This document shows positions 1 to 12,599 of a DNA stretch of 64,000 nucleotides, piece by piece (position 1 is the first letter of the stretch; every line of letters starts with the position of its first letter). The position numbers and the translations under genes are program-made. Below the pieces are notes generated by a model. The model was given only the letters and a program-made list of their open reading frames with translations, did not search any database and had not been told where the DNA came from. Origin of the DNA: Rhipicephalus microplus (Eukaryota > Arthropoda > Arachnida > Ixodida > Ixodidae); the NCBI RefSeq assembly GCF_043290135.1, contig NC_134710.1:2777821-2841820 (forward strand), in the 5' to 3' direction.

Positions 1-44
1 TTCGCGTAATGAGGCCATTAAAATGGATGAATAGTCTTTGATAT

Positions 45-440
45 GTGGAGAATGTAGCCACTGTTTTCACACTGGAGCATCTGCTGGCATGTCGGAGAAA
101 CAGTATAAAAAACGAATCGGCTAGGCAAAAGTGGATTTGCTCTACCTGCAAAGATTGTGAAAAAAGTACCGAGAGCACTGAAGGCAGGCCGGAAGCTGAA
201 GTTGATATCAGATCTATTCTGGCAGAAGTAAGTCAGAAGTGCCAAAAATCGATCAGTTGTTACAGCTCATGCCGGACAAGTACGATGAGATATTAAGGTC
301 ACTAGCCGAGCAAAAAACAGGCATAAAAGAAATACGTACAAGCCGTGAGCGCCTTGAAAACAACACCTCCACTGGTGATAATGCAACAAAAAACTTGAGT
401 CAGACTTAAATGAGCTAGAGTTGAGGAACCAGAAGTTAAA
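45..440 (+). pseudogene. LINE ORF1 fragment
   Basis: The first open stretch (45-296) reads into a segment with the phrase WICSTCKDC near residues 30-38, as in the PHD-like zinc fingers of CR1 ORF1 proteins. It then shifts frame into a charged, coiled-coil-like segment (KEIRTSRERLENN near 325-360). ORF1 proteins bind the element RNA. No intact start or full zinc finger is present. The link to the LINE rests on its position upstream of the endonuclease and RT; alone it would be hard to name. Confidence 0.5.
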
Positions 441-949
441 TTTAGAAAGTCATGATGTTGTTATTCCTTAGGGAGAAAATTTGCTTGCAGAGGTAAATGC
501 TATTGCCAGTTTGATTGACATTCCTGCACTTGATGTAACAGACGTTGCTGCCATTCACCGCCTCAAGGGCAAATCTGGTAAAACACCTAGTATATTCATT
601 CGGTATATCACAAAATCTATTCGAAAATAATGGCTGCAGAACTTGTCTAAACTGAGGGGGAAAATCAAACCTGTTCATCCAAGAGAACTTGACCAATCAA
701 AGCCGGCAACCGCTTAAGGAGGCTAAGGAATGGGCAAGGCCTAATGGGTGCAAATACGCATGACACAAAAACGAAAAAATTCTTTGCGAAAAAAAACGAC
801 AGTGATTTCATTATACTAGTCTGTCACAGGTCCAACTTTCCCGTGCAAGCGTGTTATTTGATAACCGTATCTGGAATGATTCATTTCCTCAAAGTGCCTA
901 GTCATAGCCCCTTCCTTTTACACAAGTTATATATGTTTATGGCTGGGCA

Positions 950-1820
950 CCACGTACATTCATTGAAGTGCCTTTATCTAAATGTTCGCACGATCCGCAA
1001 CAAGAAAGTAGACATAAATTATTTTATTATTTACTTTCATTTTCCGTTTGGTGTAGTAATACTGAGTGAAACTTGGTGCGAGGACAACCGTGATTCTTTC
1101 AAATTTACATCTTATCAATCGTACCGTGTGAACAGAACTAACCGTCGAGCAGGTGGTGTTATGCTTTTGGTAAGAGAGCATGTAAATTGTGAGTTGCTTT
1201 CTGATATTCGTATCTGTTGTGAAGATTTGAAATAATAACAGCTCGAGAGAATGGCTATATATTTTCTGTTTGCTATGAGCCACCGAGTGGAAATCTTTCT
1301 AATTTCTTTTATTTTTACGAACAGCTTTTATCATTTGTTTCAGAAACTGGAAATTATTTGGTGTCAGCTGACTATTTCAAAATTAACATGTTGATCATTT
1401 CTGCACCACAAAAGGCCATGTTAAGATCCATCGTGAACTTATTTACAGCTGAACACCAGAAAAACACAGGACAGGGAAGGAGCAAAAGAGAAAGAAAAGA
1501 CGGTGCTCTTTTCTCTTTTGCTCATTCCCTGTCCTTTGTTATTCTGGTGTTGCGCTGTAAATAAGTTCACGATGGATCCTAACCAACTGGTCCAACTTAC
1601 CATCTTATGTCATGTTAACCCTGGTAAATTGAAACGGTTACGAAAATTTGATTCACTTACGGACAAGGATATCGTTACAACTGAAAGCGAAACACTGTTG
1701 CATTTATTTGTCTCCAATATTGATTCCACAATTACCAACAGTGGCATAATATCATGTGATCTCAGTGACCACCTCCCTACATTTTATCTGCTAAAAAAAC
1801 GAAGTTTCATTGAAATATAG
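950..1820 (+). pseudogene. LINE endonuclease domain (EEP type), broken
   Basis: Apurinic-like endonuclease domain that nicks target DNA for LINE insertion. Visible landmarks in order are SETWCED (about 1066-1086), RAGGVMLLV (about 1150-1176), a frameshifted PPSGNLSNF segment (about 1280-1310) and the terminal SDHLPT motif (about 1765-1785), which contains the catalytic Asp-His pair of this family. The domain is split by stop codons at about 1233 and 1562 and by a fold-back repeat at 1421-1582. It cannot make a working enzyme as it stands. Confidence 0.75.
1421..1582. repeat. Fold-back inverted repeat inside the LINE
   Basis: The segment is a near-perfect palindrome with arms of about 75 bases. 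The left arm runs GATCCATCGTGAACTT... and the right arm ends with its reverse complement AAGTTCACGATGGATC, with matching AGGACAGGGAA / TTCCCTGTCCT inside. It interrupts the endonuclease reading frame, so it entered after the LINE. It has no coding capacity. It may be a MITE-like hairpin or an inverted end of another retroelement. Confidence 0.85.
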
Positions 1821-1849
1821 AAGCATCAGTCGGTTTCTTTTCAAAAGAT

Positions 1850-3332
1850 TACAGAAACAGGTTTGGATAATTTCAGAGCTGAATGGCTGCTTAGCATTAT
1901 TGCACAAGTACTATTAATAGATGAAGTTAAGGTTGCCTACAATAAACTTAATGATGAGATCTCTGGATTATATAAACGTCACTTTCTACGAAAGAAGTTT
2001 AAATTAGGTAGAAAGATCAGAAAGCTATAAGTAACCCCCGATTTGTTAAAACAAATTAATTGCTAAAACGAGCTTTATCTCAAGTTCGTCAAGACTAAAG
2101 ATCCCAGCGTATTTATAGAGTACAAAATGCTCAGAAACAAAATAAATGGAGCTCTAAAATTACACAAGAAATGTTATTTTCAATCTGAGTTTGACAGCTG
2201 CTTGAATAAACCCGACACGCTATCACAAAGGCTAAATACCATCTTAAATCGCCGTAAGTCATCTCTACGTGTATAAAAGCTACTTATTGGCAGCTGCGAA
2301 ATATTGGGTAATGATTGGCAAATGAATTTATTGAATATTTTGTGAGCAACAGTAACACTTTTTAATCTGCTGCTTATTCGAAATTCATGCTAGACAGGAA
2401 TCTATCATTCTTTTTTCTTCAGTAATGTACTGAGTCTGAAGTATTGTCTGTTTTTCGTTCACTTAAAGTAACTCAAGTTTGATGTTGACGGCATGCAGGC
2501 TTGTCCGATCAAGTATGCGCTTGATATTCTTTGTCCATATGTCACCCATATTTTCAATCTTTCTTTGGCGAGCGCTATCTTCCCGAAGAGGATGCAGATT
2601 GCAAGAGTTTTAGCGCTTTATAAGAAAGGGGACGTAAACGATATAAAATATGCGGACCTATTTCGATATTACCATGATTATCGAAAGGGATGGAGAGGCT
2701 TATAGATGTTCAAGTGTCTAAATTTTTGGTAAGCATTATTTTATTTCTACAGCCCAATTGGAATTTAAAAAACGCTTTTCCACTGAACTAGGTCTACTTC
2801 AGCAAAACTAATTAATTTTACACAAATCAAAAGCAAAATTATTGTACTCGGCCTTTACATTGATTTTAATAAAGCATTTGATTGCATCCATCATTCGATA
2901 TTACTTGGAAAGCTTGAAAATTAAGGTATTCGCGGGAACCGTATAAACCTTGTGAAGTTTTACCTTGATCATCATTATCATTACGTACAAATTGAAGATT
3001 GCCGCACAGATCTGAAGCATATCAGTAGAGGCATCCCTCAAGGCAGTATTCTCGGTCCATTTCTTTCTATCGCTTACATAAATGACCAAATAAATATATA
3101 CGGTGATGCAGAATACGTCATGTACGCTGATGACGCAGGTCTATTTTTCCCTCACCTGAACTTGGTAGCCTTCAGAACAAAGCTAACACTACTCTACAAA
3201 TCCCCCAAGAAGGTCAGCAGCAAACTTTCTTTAAATAATACAAAAAAGACAAACACCGCAATTTTCAGGCCAAAATATAAGAAGATAAGCTGCAATAACA
3301 TCACCCTTATCTATGCACTTGAAAAACTTTAA
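1850..3332 (+). pseudogene. LINE reverse transcriptase, broken
   Basis: Reverse transcriptase that would copy the LINE RNA at the nicked target. The fingers region reads ALYKKGDVNDIKY (about 2617-2655). Motif A reads DFNKAFDCIHHSI (about 2862-2900). The primer-grip loop reads RGIPQGSILGP (about 3027-3060) and the catalytic YADD is at 3123-3134. Motifs A and C keep their aspartates, but at least four frameshifts or stops separate the blocks. No start can be assigned. This is the clearest coding remnant in the first 4 kb. Confidence 0.85.
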
Positions 3333-4308
<976 letters not shown>

Positions 4309-4309
4309 C

Positions 4310-5930
4310 CTCTGCAGCAATACACAGCATATTGAAGTTAAATGACCGCTATTTGTCCACTCAGGAAGCCAGCACGAGTGTGCACTCTCAGTTTTAAGCT
4401 ATTTGAACAAACACGCCATGCGTGATGCACCTCGGAAATTGATGTGGACCACTGTACACAATGACACTGAAGGGGATACAACTGCTGTGTGACCTCCTCA
4501 TAATTGAACTGCAGAGCTTAATTACATTATTGACCATCTGGGGACTTTCTGCAACCAGCATCCACAATGCACAGCTACCAGTGCCTTTTGGGATGTGCTT
4601 TATCTTGCCTGCCTCATCTAGAGACGAGTTGATGAGCTTGCAGGGAAACTGCACACATTCGATGTAGCTTCTGAAAGTCGAATTCTTTCTCGTACTCTGC
4701 CACGTAAGTGCTGCTGAGCAGGAAGCCGATGCACAACAGGTCGGCCAGAGATCTCTGTGAGAGTTGTAACAACATCCGACAAGTTAGTAAAATCGCTTTG
4801 ATGACTTCTATACCATAGTGTCGCTCGTCGGTCAAGCAGAAGTTCAAATGTCTGAGCTTGTTGCTGGGGTTCCACTTATCGTAAACCCTCACCACTTCAT
4901 ACTCAGATATGGTACCACAAAATATAAGTAGATCACGATGTCAAAAGACAGGCGCAGGAGCAGAATCTAGAGTGCCCTGAGACAGGCTTGAATAAGCCAC
5001 TGTGAAAAGTTGTGGTAGTGTCTGGCCGCGCAGTTCCAGCAGTTGCATGGCCTTGCACCTCCAGTTCAAATGGGGTTGTTTTACAGGCAGGAGTTCACCT
5101 GAAGAAGCGCTGGTTTACCAAAAGGGCTAACTAGAAGCAGGCCAACAGTCGTTCATCGTTCTCTTTTCTTTTCCTCGAGCCCCGTGTTTACTGTCTCGTG
5201 TACAACATAAATAAATAAAATGCGTTCTTTAATTATTACATCGTTCCTTTTTTTAACACTTTCTGCATGTGCATTGTACTGGTTTCCTCAACCTCTTTCA
5301 GGATTAACTACAAAGGTTCTAGCTCATATGGACCATTGAAAGCCGTTTATAAATGAAGTACATTCAAGGCAACTCAAGTTCTACATAACTAGTGCTAATG
5401 CGTATGTGAGTCATTAAGGGTTTGGGCAGGTTTTAAAGATTTTCAAGAGTGTAGAACAGCATCGCAAGTAAAATTGTCTCCTGTAAGTATGTTTGTAAAA
5501 CACTAAAGGTAATCTTAGATCACTATACAAGAAAGCTGGTTATAAATGTACAGTTGTGATCACGGTCCCAGTATGGACAAAACAAGAATAAACACAACTA
5601 TTAGAATCAGATAAAGTATTAACCCGGTAAAGCTCACTCCTTCCATATTACTTTTTTGCATGCTTTAGAGCGTGGTTCAGTTCAGTTATTTTGGAGTTTT
5701 GTAAGCCGAAACCACGATATTGCTATGTAACTTAACTTCTTTCGTATGTTGTGACTAGGTGTCACCCACAGAAATTGTTAGAACCACTTAGCACCGGCCA
5801 AACAGTCATGTTTGGGAAGATTTATGATTGTTTCACAATGTTTCGTTAAGACTACACGCAAAATGCGACTAGCAGGCTTATTTTAGCTTATGCAGGCACC
5901 AGTGATAACTCTGGTAGGTTCGATACCAGA
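4310..5930. other. No gene recognised (1.6 kb)
   Basis: Open frames here are short and match nothing I know. Composition is AT-rich with no tandem structure. A CTGAAGAAGCGCTGG string near 5100 looks like the first half of a hammerhead core but lacks the second half. Confidence 0.5.
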
Positions 5931-5935
5931 CGTAT

Positions 5936-6570
5936 GCAAGCTTTTTCAGCTAAAAGCACCAAGCAATAAAAAATTAAAAATGAGTAATACGCGTCTCGAG
6001 CTCGCACAGTATGGTTCTTAGCTATTTGTAGCACGTCAGAATATATCTTTTTATCCGCCAAGCACGGTAATTAACAAAGATTGCTGTATGAAATTTTTAA
6101 ATACAGACTCCAAAGAGAAACTTCATTACAATACTTGTAGCTCTTATCCCGAAATAACAAAATTTTTAAGCTGCGGCAAGATAACAACGCTGCTTAATTT
6201 TTTTCCGGGGTTTCTTTAAAGTGTGCTAAACTTAAAAAATACCACGTGATTGCCGCCTAACACGTGGCGCTTTGAGGGCCCTCATATGTAAGTTGAACGA
6301 ATTAGCGAAGGCTTTTCACGCACGAAGGTCGTTTCAAAAGGCTATCGATAACTACGATAAGCGGTGGTTGGATGGTACCATTAAAAAAGGAGGGGGGCGA
6401 AAAAAAGAAACGAATACAATAAACTTCGACGGAAAAGCGGCTGCCACGTACATGGCGATACGAGACTAAAGGCAGCATTCGGTTTATTTTTCTTTTCGAG
6501 CCAACGATAAACATGATGGTGTGGCAGAGGATGACATTTTCATAAAGGAAGGACATAAAAACTTCAACGG
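5936..6570 (+). mobile_element. Mariner-like DNA transposon end, copy 1
   Basis: This stretch matches 17664-16930 read in reverse over more than 600 bases. Shared phrases include CAGCTAAAAGCACCAAGC, GTAAGTTGAACGAATTAGCG and GGTTGGATGGTACCATTAAA. In the other copy the outer end reads CAGGGTGTTTCAGC next to TA, as expected of a mariner/IS630-type terminal repeat. The reading frames here are untranslated leader rather than transposase. The copy is diverged and lost its outermost bases. Confidence 0.7.
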
Positions 6571-6875
6571 TAATTAGTCCAGAAGTTTTTTTTTGTCATA
6601 TATTCATCAAAAACGTGTGAATGCTCTAGTGGACACTTCCAAAGAATGCGGCACGATTGTCTGTAGGTTCATACGTTTCTTGCTCGTACTTCGTCTTCAT
6701 TTATAAATTCATGTTTAGTACCCGTCTGTTAGAGCGCACGGCGTATAAATAGAAAGAACATAAAAAAGTGTTCTGTGGTCTTATAGCTAACACTTAAATA
6801 GCAGGAAGGCTGTGTTGGAAAGAGGTCAGCGTAATTTCAAAGTACAAAGCACTTTTATTGAGACGTCATGGGCAG

Positions 6876-7402
6876 TTACATAGCGGGCTCAAACAGCCCT
6901 CCATCAGCCCCTATACACAATATACACCGAGTCAGCTTATTTTCTGTCGCGTTTTGTAGCACTCGTGGAGTAATAGAGCGGCACACATCGGCTATTTTAT
7001 TAGAATTCAGTCTTGGGGGCGCTGTCGTCGCTTCGGTGTAGACGTAGTTTTTAACGTATCCCCATAGAAAGAAATCTAGCGAAGTCAAATTTTGAAATAT
7101 TGTGGGCTACTCTGCAAGTCCAAGACGGCCGATCCATTTCTCGTAAATTCTCGATCAAGCCACGTTCGAGTACGCGCGCAGCTGCGCGGAGGACTGTCTA
7201 GCTGGAACCAGATATTCCCAAGCTGTGCTGCAGGGAAGTTGCAGGTAAAGTCACTCAGTGGGCCATTCAGTATATCGTTGATGTAGTGTTCTGCGGTGAG
7301 TGTTCCGTCGAAAAAGACCAGGCCAATACTTTTGCCGTCGCGAATGCCACACCAAACACTGAATTGAAAGACCACTGCACCTGATGTTTTGCCTTCAACC
7401 AC
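6876..7402 (-). pseudogene. Mariner-like (IS630/Tc1-type) transposase, C-terminal half
   Basis: Two consecutive minus-strand frames (7402-7085 and 7088-6876) join by one frameshift into the DDE half of a transposase. Landmarks are VWCGIRDGKSIGLVFFDGTL, then WFQLDSPP (family form WFQQDGAPP, holding the second catalytic Asp) and, after a deletion, SLDFFLWGYVKNYVY. The C-terminus LFEPAM ends near the stop at 6876. The N-terminal half is missing here but a matching N-terminal piece lies at about 16.6-16.8 kb, so both probably come from one family. A Ruka SINE abuts the 5' side. Confidence 0.8.
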
Positions 7403-7442
7403 TAGGGAAGATTTGTAGCGCTCCAGTAATGGCCACTGTGAA

Positions 7443-7670
7443 CCCCGCCGCGGTGGTCTAGTGGCTAAGGTACTCGACTGCTGACCCGCAGGTCACGGAA
7501 TCGAATCCCGGCTGCGGCGGCTGCATTTCCGATAGTGGCGGAAATGTTGTAGGCCCGTGTGCTCAGATTTGGGTGCACGTTAAAGAACCCCAGGTGGTCG
7601 AAATTTCCGGAGCCCTCCATCACAGCATCTCTCATGATCATAGCGTGGTTTTGGGACGTTACACCCCACA
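7443..7670 (+). mobile_element. Ruka-like tRNA-derived SINE, copy 1
   Basis: The head folds as a tRNA: A box TGGTCTAGTGGCTAAGG and a B box in AATCGAATCCCGG, followed by the body phrase AGGCCCGTGTGCTCAGATT and the tail TTGGGACGTTACACCCCA. Ruka is a SINE described from Rhipicephalus; I identify it from memory of the pattern. This copy lacks the TCAATCAATC tail and obvious target duplications. Confidence 0.85.
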
Positions 7671-7684
7671 TGGACTCATCCACG

Positions 7685-7943
7685 GCGCGGGCGAGAAGGG
7701 GTGCCGCGAACACGTCTCCGTGGTAAAAGTGATTCACGGTGACACCAGGACAACGGTTGGTCGCTTGAGCGAGGGCAAAGGCGCTCGCGTTAACTTCGGA
7801 GAGATACGGGTCGGCACAGCCTGGCCACGCTGTAGGACACCGCACCACCCTTCGGCCTAGCGTTCCGAAGAGGGGCGACATAAGGTAAGCGTTCGCCGCG
7901 GGCGCAAAGTGCTATAGGCGAAGTCCGAACGGGCCCCAAAGAA
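7685..7943 (+). repeat. Dispersed repeat B, copy 1
   Basis: Direct repeat of 12600-12862 with about 85 percent identity by eye. Shared phrases include CACGTCTCCGTGGTAAAAGT, GGCAAAGGC and GGCGAAGTCCGAACGGGCCC. No reading frame is conserved, so it is probably a non-coding mobile element or an LTR piece of unknown class. Confidence 0.75.
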
Positions 7944-7974
7944 AGGGAGCACACGGACGCACTAAGTGGTTCTA

Positions 7975-8250
7975 AGAAAGAAAGGAAGAGAAAAGTGAGC
8001 CCCGTAACTATCTGCTTTAGTGAGCGACACCTCAACAGTAGGTCACAAGGGATCGGGGTGAGGGGGGATTAAAAGGGTAGGAATAAAAGTGTAGAAAAGA
8101 GAAAGAGGCGTGAGGTGGTAAGCCAGAGAGAGCGACGACGAATCGAGGAGATAGGAGAGATAGGAAAGATGGAAACACGGTCACAGGAGTCCGAGGACGG
8201 GGCACCACTTGCGAGAGCTCTTGTCAGCGTCAGTATATGGCGTAGAGACG
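7975..8250 (+). repeat. Dispersed repeat C, copy 1 (3' part)
   Basis: Purine-rich tract (AAAGAGAAAGAGG, GGAGATAGGAGAGATAGG) ending with CAGTCCGAGGACGGGGC-like sequence and GCGAGAGCTCTTG. It matches the 3' part of 13388-13640 and resembles 54713-54945. It sits between parts of repeats that are contiguous near 12.85 kb, so it appears to be inserted in a B-type copy. Confidence 0.6.
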
Positions 8251-8299
8251 GACGGAAAAGAAAAGCGTACTTACCACCATGTCATCCTCATAGAGGTCT

Positions 8300-8515
8300 C
8301 CCTCACTCCCAACGCGTGCGCGCGAAACCTCCCGGGAGACTCTGCGCGCGGCGCCACAGTCGACATCCGCTACCGGGTGTGAGGGGTTAAGACGTCACTC
8401 CACGTTCCCCAAGAGCGGAAGACCGTGGAGGAGCGGAGAGTCATGCCAGGACATGAGAGCACAGAAAGAAAAAAAGCGGGAACGCCCACGCAAAGGCGGC
8501 GGGCTAGCCCCCCCC
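8300..8515 (+). repeat. Dispersed repeat A, copy 1
   Basis: Direct repeat of 16325-16530. Shared phrases are GAGACTCTGCGCGCGGCGCC, GACATCCGCTACCGGG and GGAGAGTCATG..AGGACATGAGA. No coding motif. Class unknown. Confidence 0.75.
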
Positions 8516-8519
8516 CCCT

Positions 8520-11095
8520 CCTAAACTTGCCTTTTACTGGTCTGCAAAGGCAGCCGGACGTCACCCATGCTGTTAAAAAGCACTGCTATGAGCAACAGCT
8601 AACCTCAATCCAGCCCTGTAAACTGCTGCTAAAGATGATAAAAGTATAAAAACATTAAAGATAAACACATGACACTATAAAAGGTTTCCGAAAGGGATCA
8701 CTGGAAAGTGGGGCTGCTGTTTGTGGTACTGAAGCGGGATAGCGTCCACCGCGCGGAGGGGCGGCAGAGCGTGACAATATCCGATGGTCTCGATGCGCGT
8801 TTGCTCCGACGAACGCCACTTCAATTATGGTTTGGAGGCTTCGCGTTTCTCGATGGATGACGGGGGAACCTCGCTGGGAAGCCGGGCCTCGCCAGGGATC
8901 TGGGAGGCTGAACCGGAATTGGCTGTGAGGTGCCCTGGCATTGGCCGACAGCATATAGCGGCTGTCAGCAGGCCTCGCGCAGGAGCCATGGTGGAAGAGG
9001 CAGCAAGGCTTCTTGGCGACGGCCGAGAGCAGAGCACAGCGTCAGTATGTCATTGCCCCCAGCACCGCTTGTGTCCAGGTCGAAGGGATGAAACCACGAC
9101 ACGCACTCTTCACGGGCACGCACTGAAGCGTCACGCACAGAAGCACGCATGCGCACACACACCGCCGACGGCTGTGCGAGCATAGGCGAAAAGCGTTCTT
9201 CGTCCCTCTCTCCACGCATAGGCACCGATACTCAAGGTCACAACTCCCTTCGCCGGTAGACGATATAAACACAAAAGAAAAGTAAAGCAGAGCACAAAAT
9301 TACACTCAATATATGGCCAAAAGAACATAAAATCATAAAATACAAATGAACTCCTAATATTAGACAAAATAAACATAAAAACATATAATACAAATGAACA
9401 CTTAAAAAGAAACACTCGCAGCGAACTGGGCGGGGTCAACTTCTTTACGAGAAAAGGCCGTAGATAAGCTAACCTATACTGAGGCTAAACAGTAAACAGA
9501 GGGCGTTCGGCTGCGGAGAAGTCCACCGTCCGGCACGAAATCACAAAGGTGACTATTTCCTCATATTATATCGGTGCGGGGCCCGAATGCGGGCCACCTT
9601 CCCGGGTGTGCCCGTTGCTTGCGCGAAGTGCCGCAGGGCGCTGGCGCGAGCTCGTCAGACCGTGACAAAGAGCTTCAGGTCTGTGATGTGGGCATCGCTG
9701 AGTTTTCCATAAAGGGGGTCATTCAGCTAGTACGTGCCACGGACGCTAATTGACAATCAGTTCATAAGAACGGGTGGCTGCCAACCCTTGGTTCCACCGT
9801 TTGTCAGACGTCACAGGCACGGAATTGGGATAAATCTCACGCTTCGTGCCGGGTCAGGTCACAACGTTGCTCAGTTTGGAAAAACTTTCGAGCCACTCAG
9901 GAGACCGGCCACTAGTTCATCGTGAGAGGATCGCAACAGTGCGGCTTTCAGACTTCTTTCGAAATATATATAGCCACCTTAAACAGATCGATGGACTCGT
10001 CGTCAGTGGCTATATATTTCAGCAGGAGCCTCTCATGGTCCAGCAAAATGAATCCGCCTGGGACTCAGTGACACACGCTTTTTTAGCCCCCTATTCGCGC
10101 CCGCTGCAGAACAAGCAACGTAACTGCGCTCCGCGTCTCTTCGAGATGGTTGTTATCGGCGCCCGCCGCAGAGCAAGCAGCGTATATGGTGCTCCGTCTC
10201 TCCGAGACTCGAAACAGATCACCCTGCTGGGCCTTCCGCAGCTCTTCGCTGCCGAAAGCGATTCTTATTCTCCCAAAGGGGGGAAGTTGGGTATCGCGCC
10301 CACTGAGGACTGCAGCGACCGCCGCGTACACGGCGTCACAGGTTTGCTCTCGACGCTTTGGCCTTCGGAAAGCTCCACGACTCGGCCGCTACGCAGTGCG
10401 CCGCTTACCTGGATAGCAGCTAAGGTCGTCCGCATGGGGACTCCCCCTTTTCGCCGCTGTTTCGCCCCCGACACTTACATGTGCTAAGATACAGCGAGTG
10501 GCCGTTGCACCGGAAACCATGTTCTCGGCAGACAACAGGGGTACGAGATAGCACGTCAGCTACCACGTTGGTTGTGTGTTTACCACAAAAAGTCGCAGCT
10601 TTGCCGCAAAGGCGAAGCAATGAACGCGATAGCACCAATTTGAAAGGTCACGCGCAGAATGGAAAGCAGATCGAAACGTGCTCCGTGTTTCTCGCGCACA
10701 AATTACGCATGAAACGTACTCACAGGTACGTATGCACCCGAGTGAGCGTATCATTTGTTACGTCGCTAAGTCTGAAAAGCGCGCGCTTTTGCGAACGGAG
10801 ACTGCAATGATTGCAGTGACCATTGCGCGTCCGGTTACTACAGCAGAATCGTTCCACGTAAAGCCCAAGGCCAGCCAAGGCGTACGATCCTCCCCTCCTC
10901 GCCACCACGGATAAGGGCGCGCGAAGAGCATAGCTCTTCTTCTCTAAGCCAGGCAAAATACGCGTAGGAGATTAACGCGGCCACCGCTGCGCGATGTGGC
11001 GACGTGTGCTCATTGTCCCATCTTTCTTGTAATACCGAAAACACAACAGCGGTAAGTGGTAGATATAAATAGCTTGGCGCTTCAGGAAACAAGAA
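8520..11095. other. GC-rich stretch without recognised gene (2.6 kb)
   Basis: Many frames stay open here because of high GC, but none shows a known domain and frames on both strands are equally long, so I treat them as chance. The stretch holds a small hairpin (GAAATATATATAGCCAC at 9961 with its complement ending at 10020). It also holds a tandem duplication of about 62 bases (10097-10146 and 10159-10207). The part at 9270-9420 is AT-rich with repeats of the type ATACAAATGAAC. Confidence 0.5.
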
Positions 11096-11103
11096 CGTTC
11101 TCT

Positions 11104-11182
11104 GAGGTGGCTCAGTGTTTAACGCATCGCTTTCACGGGTCAGAGGTCCCACGTTCGATTCCGTGCGCTGGAGCTTTTTTTT
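11104..11182 (+). mobile_element. tRNA-like SINE head with T8 run
   Basis: GAGGTGGCTCAGTGTTTAAC gives a good Pol III A box and CACGTTCGATTCCGTG a good B box about 45 bases later. The sequence is followed by GCGCTGGAGC and a run of eight T, the usual Pol III stop. The acceptor arm does not pair well, so I call it a tRNA-derived SINE or tRNA pseudogene rather than a working tRNA. It is unrelated to the Ruka head. Confidence 0.6.
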
Positions 11183-11561
11183 ATTTTTTCTTTGTTGCAT
11201 TTTCACATATATAGGCACGTTTACTTATACGATGCATGACATCGACGCTTGCGCCGATGCCAGCGGCAAAATCCAGCCGAGAGTGTCCACATAATTGCTT
11301 TCGCAATAAAAGGGGCTGGAGACACGGACGGGTGCCGATGCATGCCCGTCGATAGAGGCGATGGCCTCTTTTTGCGACGCGGCATGCCACGAAGCAGACA
11401 TGTTGCGACGAGCCCAAATTGCGCAGGCGAACTGACTCGCTAATGACAGTCAAAAGCTTAGAGCTTTTGATACCACGTTGGCCGCCAGTGTAGTGTACAC
11501 GTATCCCGAAGGAGAATGGCCAATAGCGTGGCTCCGGTCTTAGCGAGCAGCAGGCCACGCG

Positions 11562-12471
11562 TTAAAGGGCCACTCACCAGGTTTGGCAATTTTGAGCTGA
11601 CAATCGCAATTCGTAGATGGGGCGTTTATGGTCACGTCTGCCAAAATTTGCAACGCTACACTTCGCGGAAATGGGTCAAATTTCAAGATGAATGCTACTC
11701 CCCCTCCCTTCTGCCGGCGCACAACCAGAGAATGGGGGCATGACGTGAGCGTATGAATGACCCTACGTACATGGCAATGCAGTGATGTTGGTCCTTTACG
11801 TATACAACTTTGCTCTGACGTTCCAAACAGTAGCACGTGACATGGCAAAAATTATTTAACACGGCATACGTAGTTTATGTAATTTGCTGCTTGAAGAGAA
11901 GAATAAAGCTTTAGATAAATAATGGGACGCAATAAGGGAATTTGAGCGTCTTTTTTTCATTTTTCTGGTGTGAACTGCAACGAGATGTGGGGCTAATATG
12001 TCGGCGTTCCGAATGCGTTCGTGTACCCGCGGTGAGCGCATCGAGCAGACGACCACCGCGGAACGCTCCTACGGGTTCGCGCACTCAGTGTGCTCATCTA
12101 TTCTACTGCGTTTCCAAACCATCCCACAGAAACAGGCAGAAGACCACAAGATAACACATGGTCTACAAAGCAACGCCGCTCGCGTGCTCGGGGGTTGGAC
12201 TGGTTTGGGCACGTCATGCGCACGTGACCTCCTGGTCAGATCCCTGAGAGGGTGGGGAAGAGATTTGGCTTGCGAAGGCTACGTGAGGAGCGGCAGGGGT
12301 TTCGAGCTCACTCCTCTCATCTTCGTTTCGCGCCGCTTAAAAAAAACAGTTTTCTCCGCTCGTGACGAACTCATTCAAAAATTTTGGTGGCAAAATGTTC
12401 CTCATCCGACACCCAATAACTTCCACTGTCGAACTAAAGTTTCGTATGGGGCCTGGTGAGTGGCCCTTTAA
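11562..12471. mobile_element. 910-bp TIR element flanked by TTAA (MITE)
   Basis: The ends are perfect inverted repeats of 20 bases: TTAAAGGGCCACTCACCAGG at 11562-11581 and its reverse complement at 12452-12471. TTAA at both ends is the target signature of piggyBac elements. The interior has no transposase frame, so it is a non-autonomous copy. Superfamily is inferred from TTAA alone; the TIR start AGGGCC is not the textbook CCC start. Confidence 0.85.
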
Positions 12472-12599
12472 CCATCGCCATTGCGAAAACATGGTACTGT
12501 TCAAGGTCGCAACACTTTATTGCCTGCGGAACACCAAAACGCAGTACAGAGCCCGTTGCAAAGGCGCGGTGGAAAAGCAAATCGGCTTGTCCACGCCAC

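Noticed and set aside
5095..5135. Possible hammerhead start CTGAAGAAGCGCTGG
   Set aside because: Stem II could start, but no GAAA core or closing stem follows, so the motif is incomplete.
7443..7520. A functional tRNA gene in the Ruka heads
   Set aside because: The same head recurs at least six times with a fixed SINE body and target duplications, so these are retroposons.
8784..9185. 133-codon GC-rich frame, and other long frames at 8.1-11.5 kb
   Set aside because: Frames of similar length exist on both strands in the same place, with no domain or splice support; expected by chance at this GC content.
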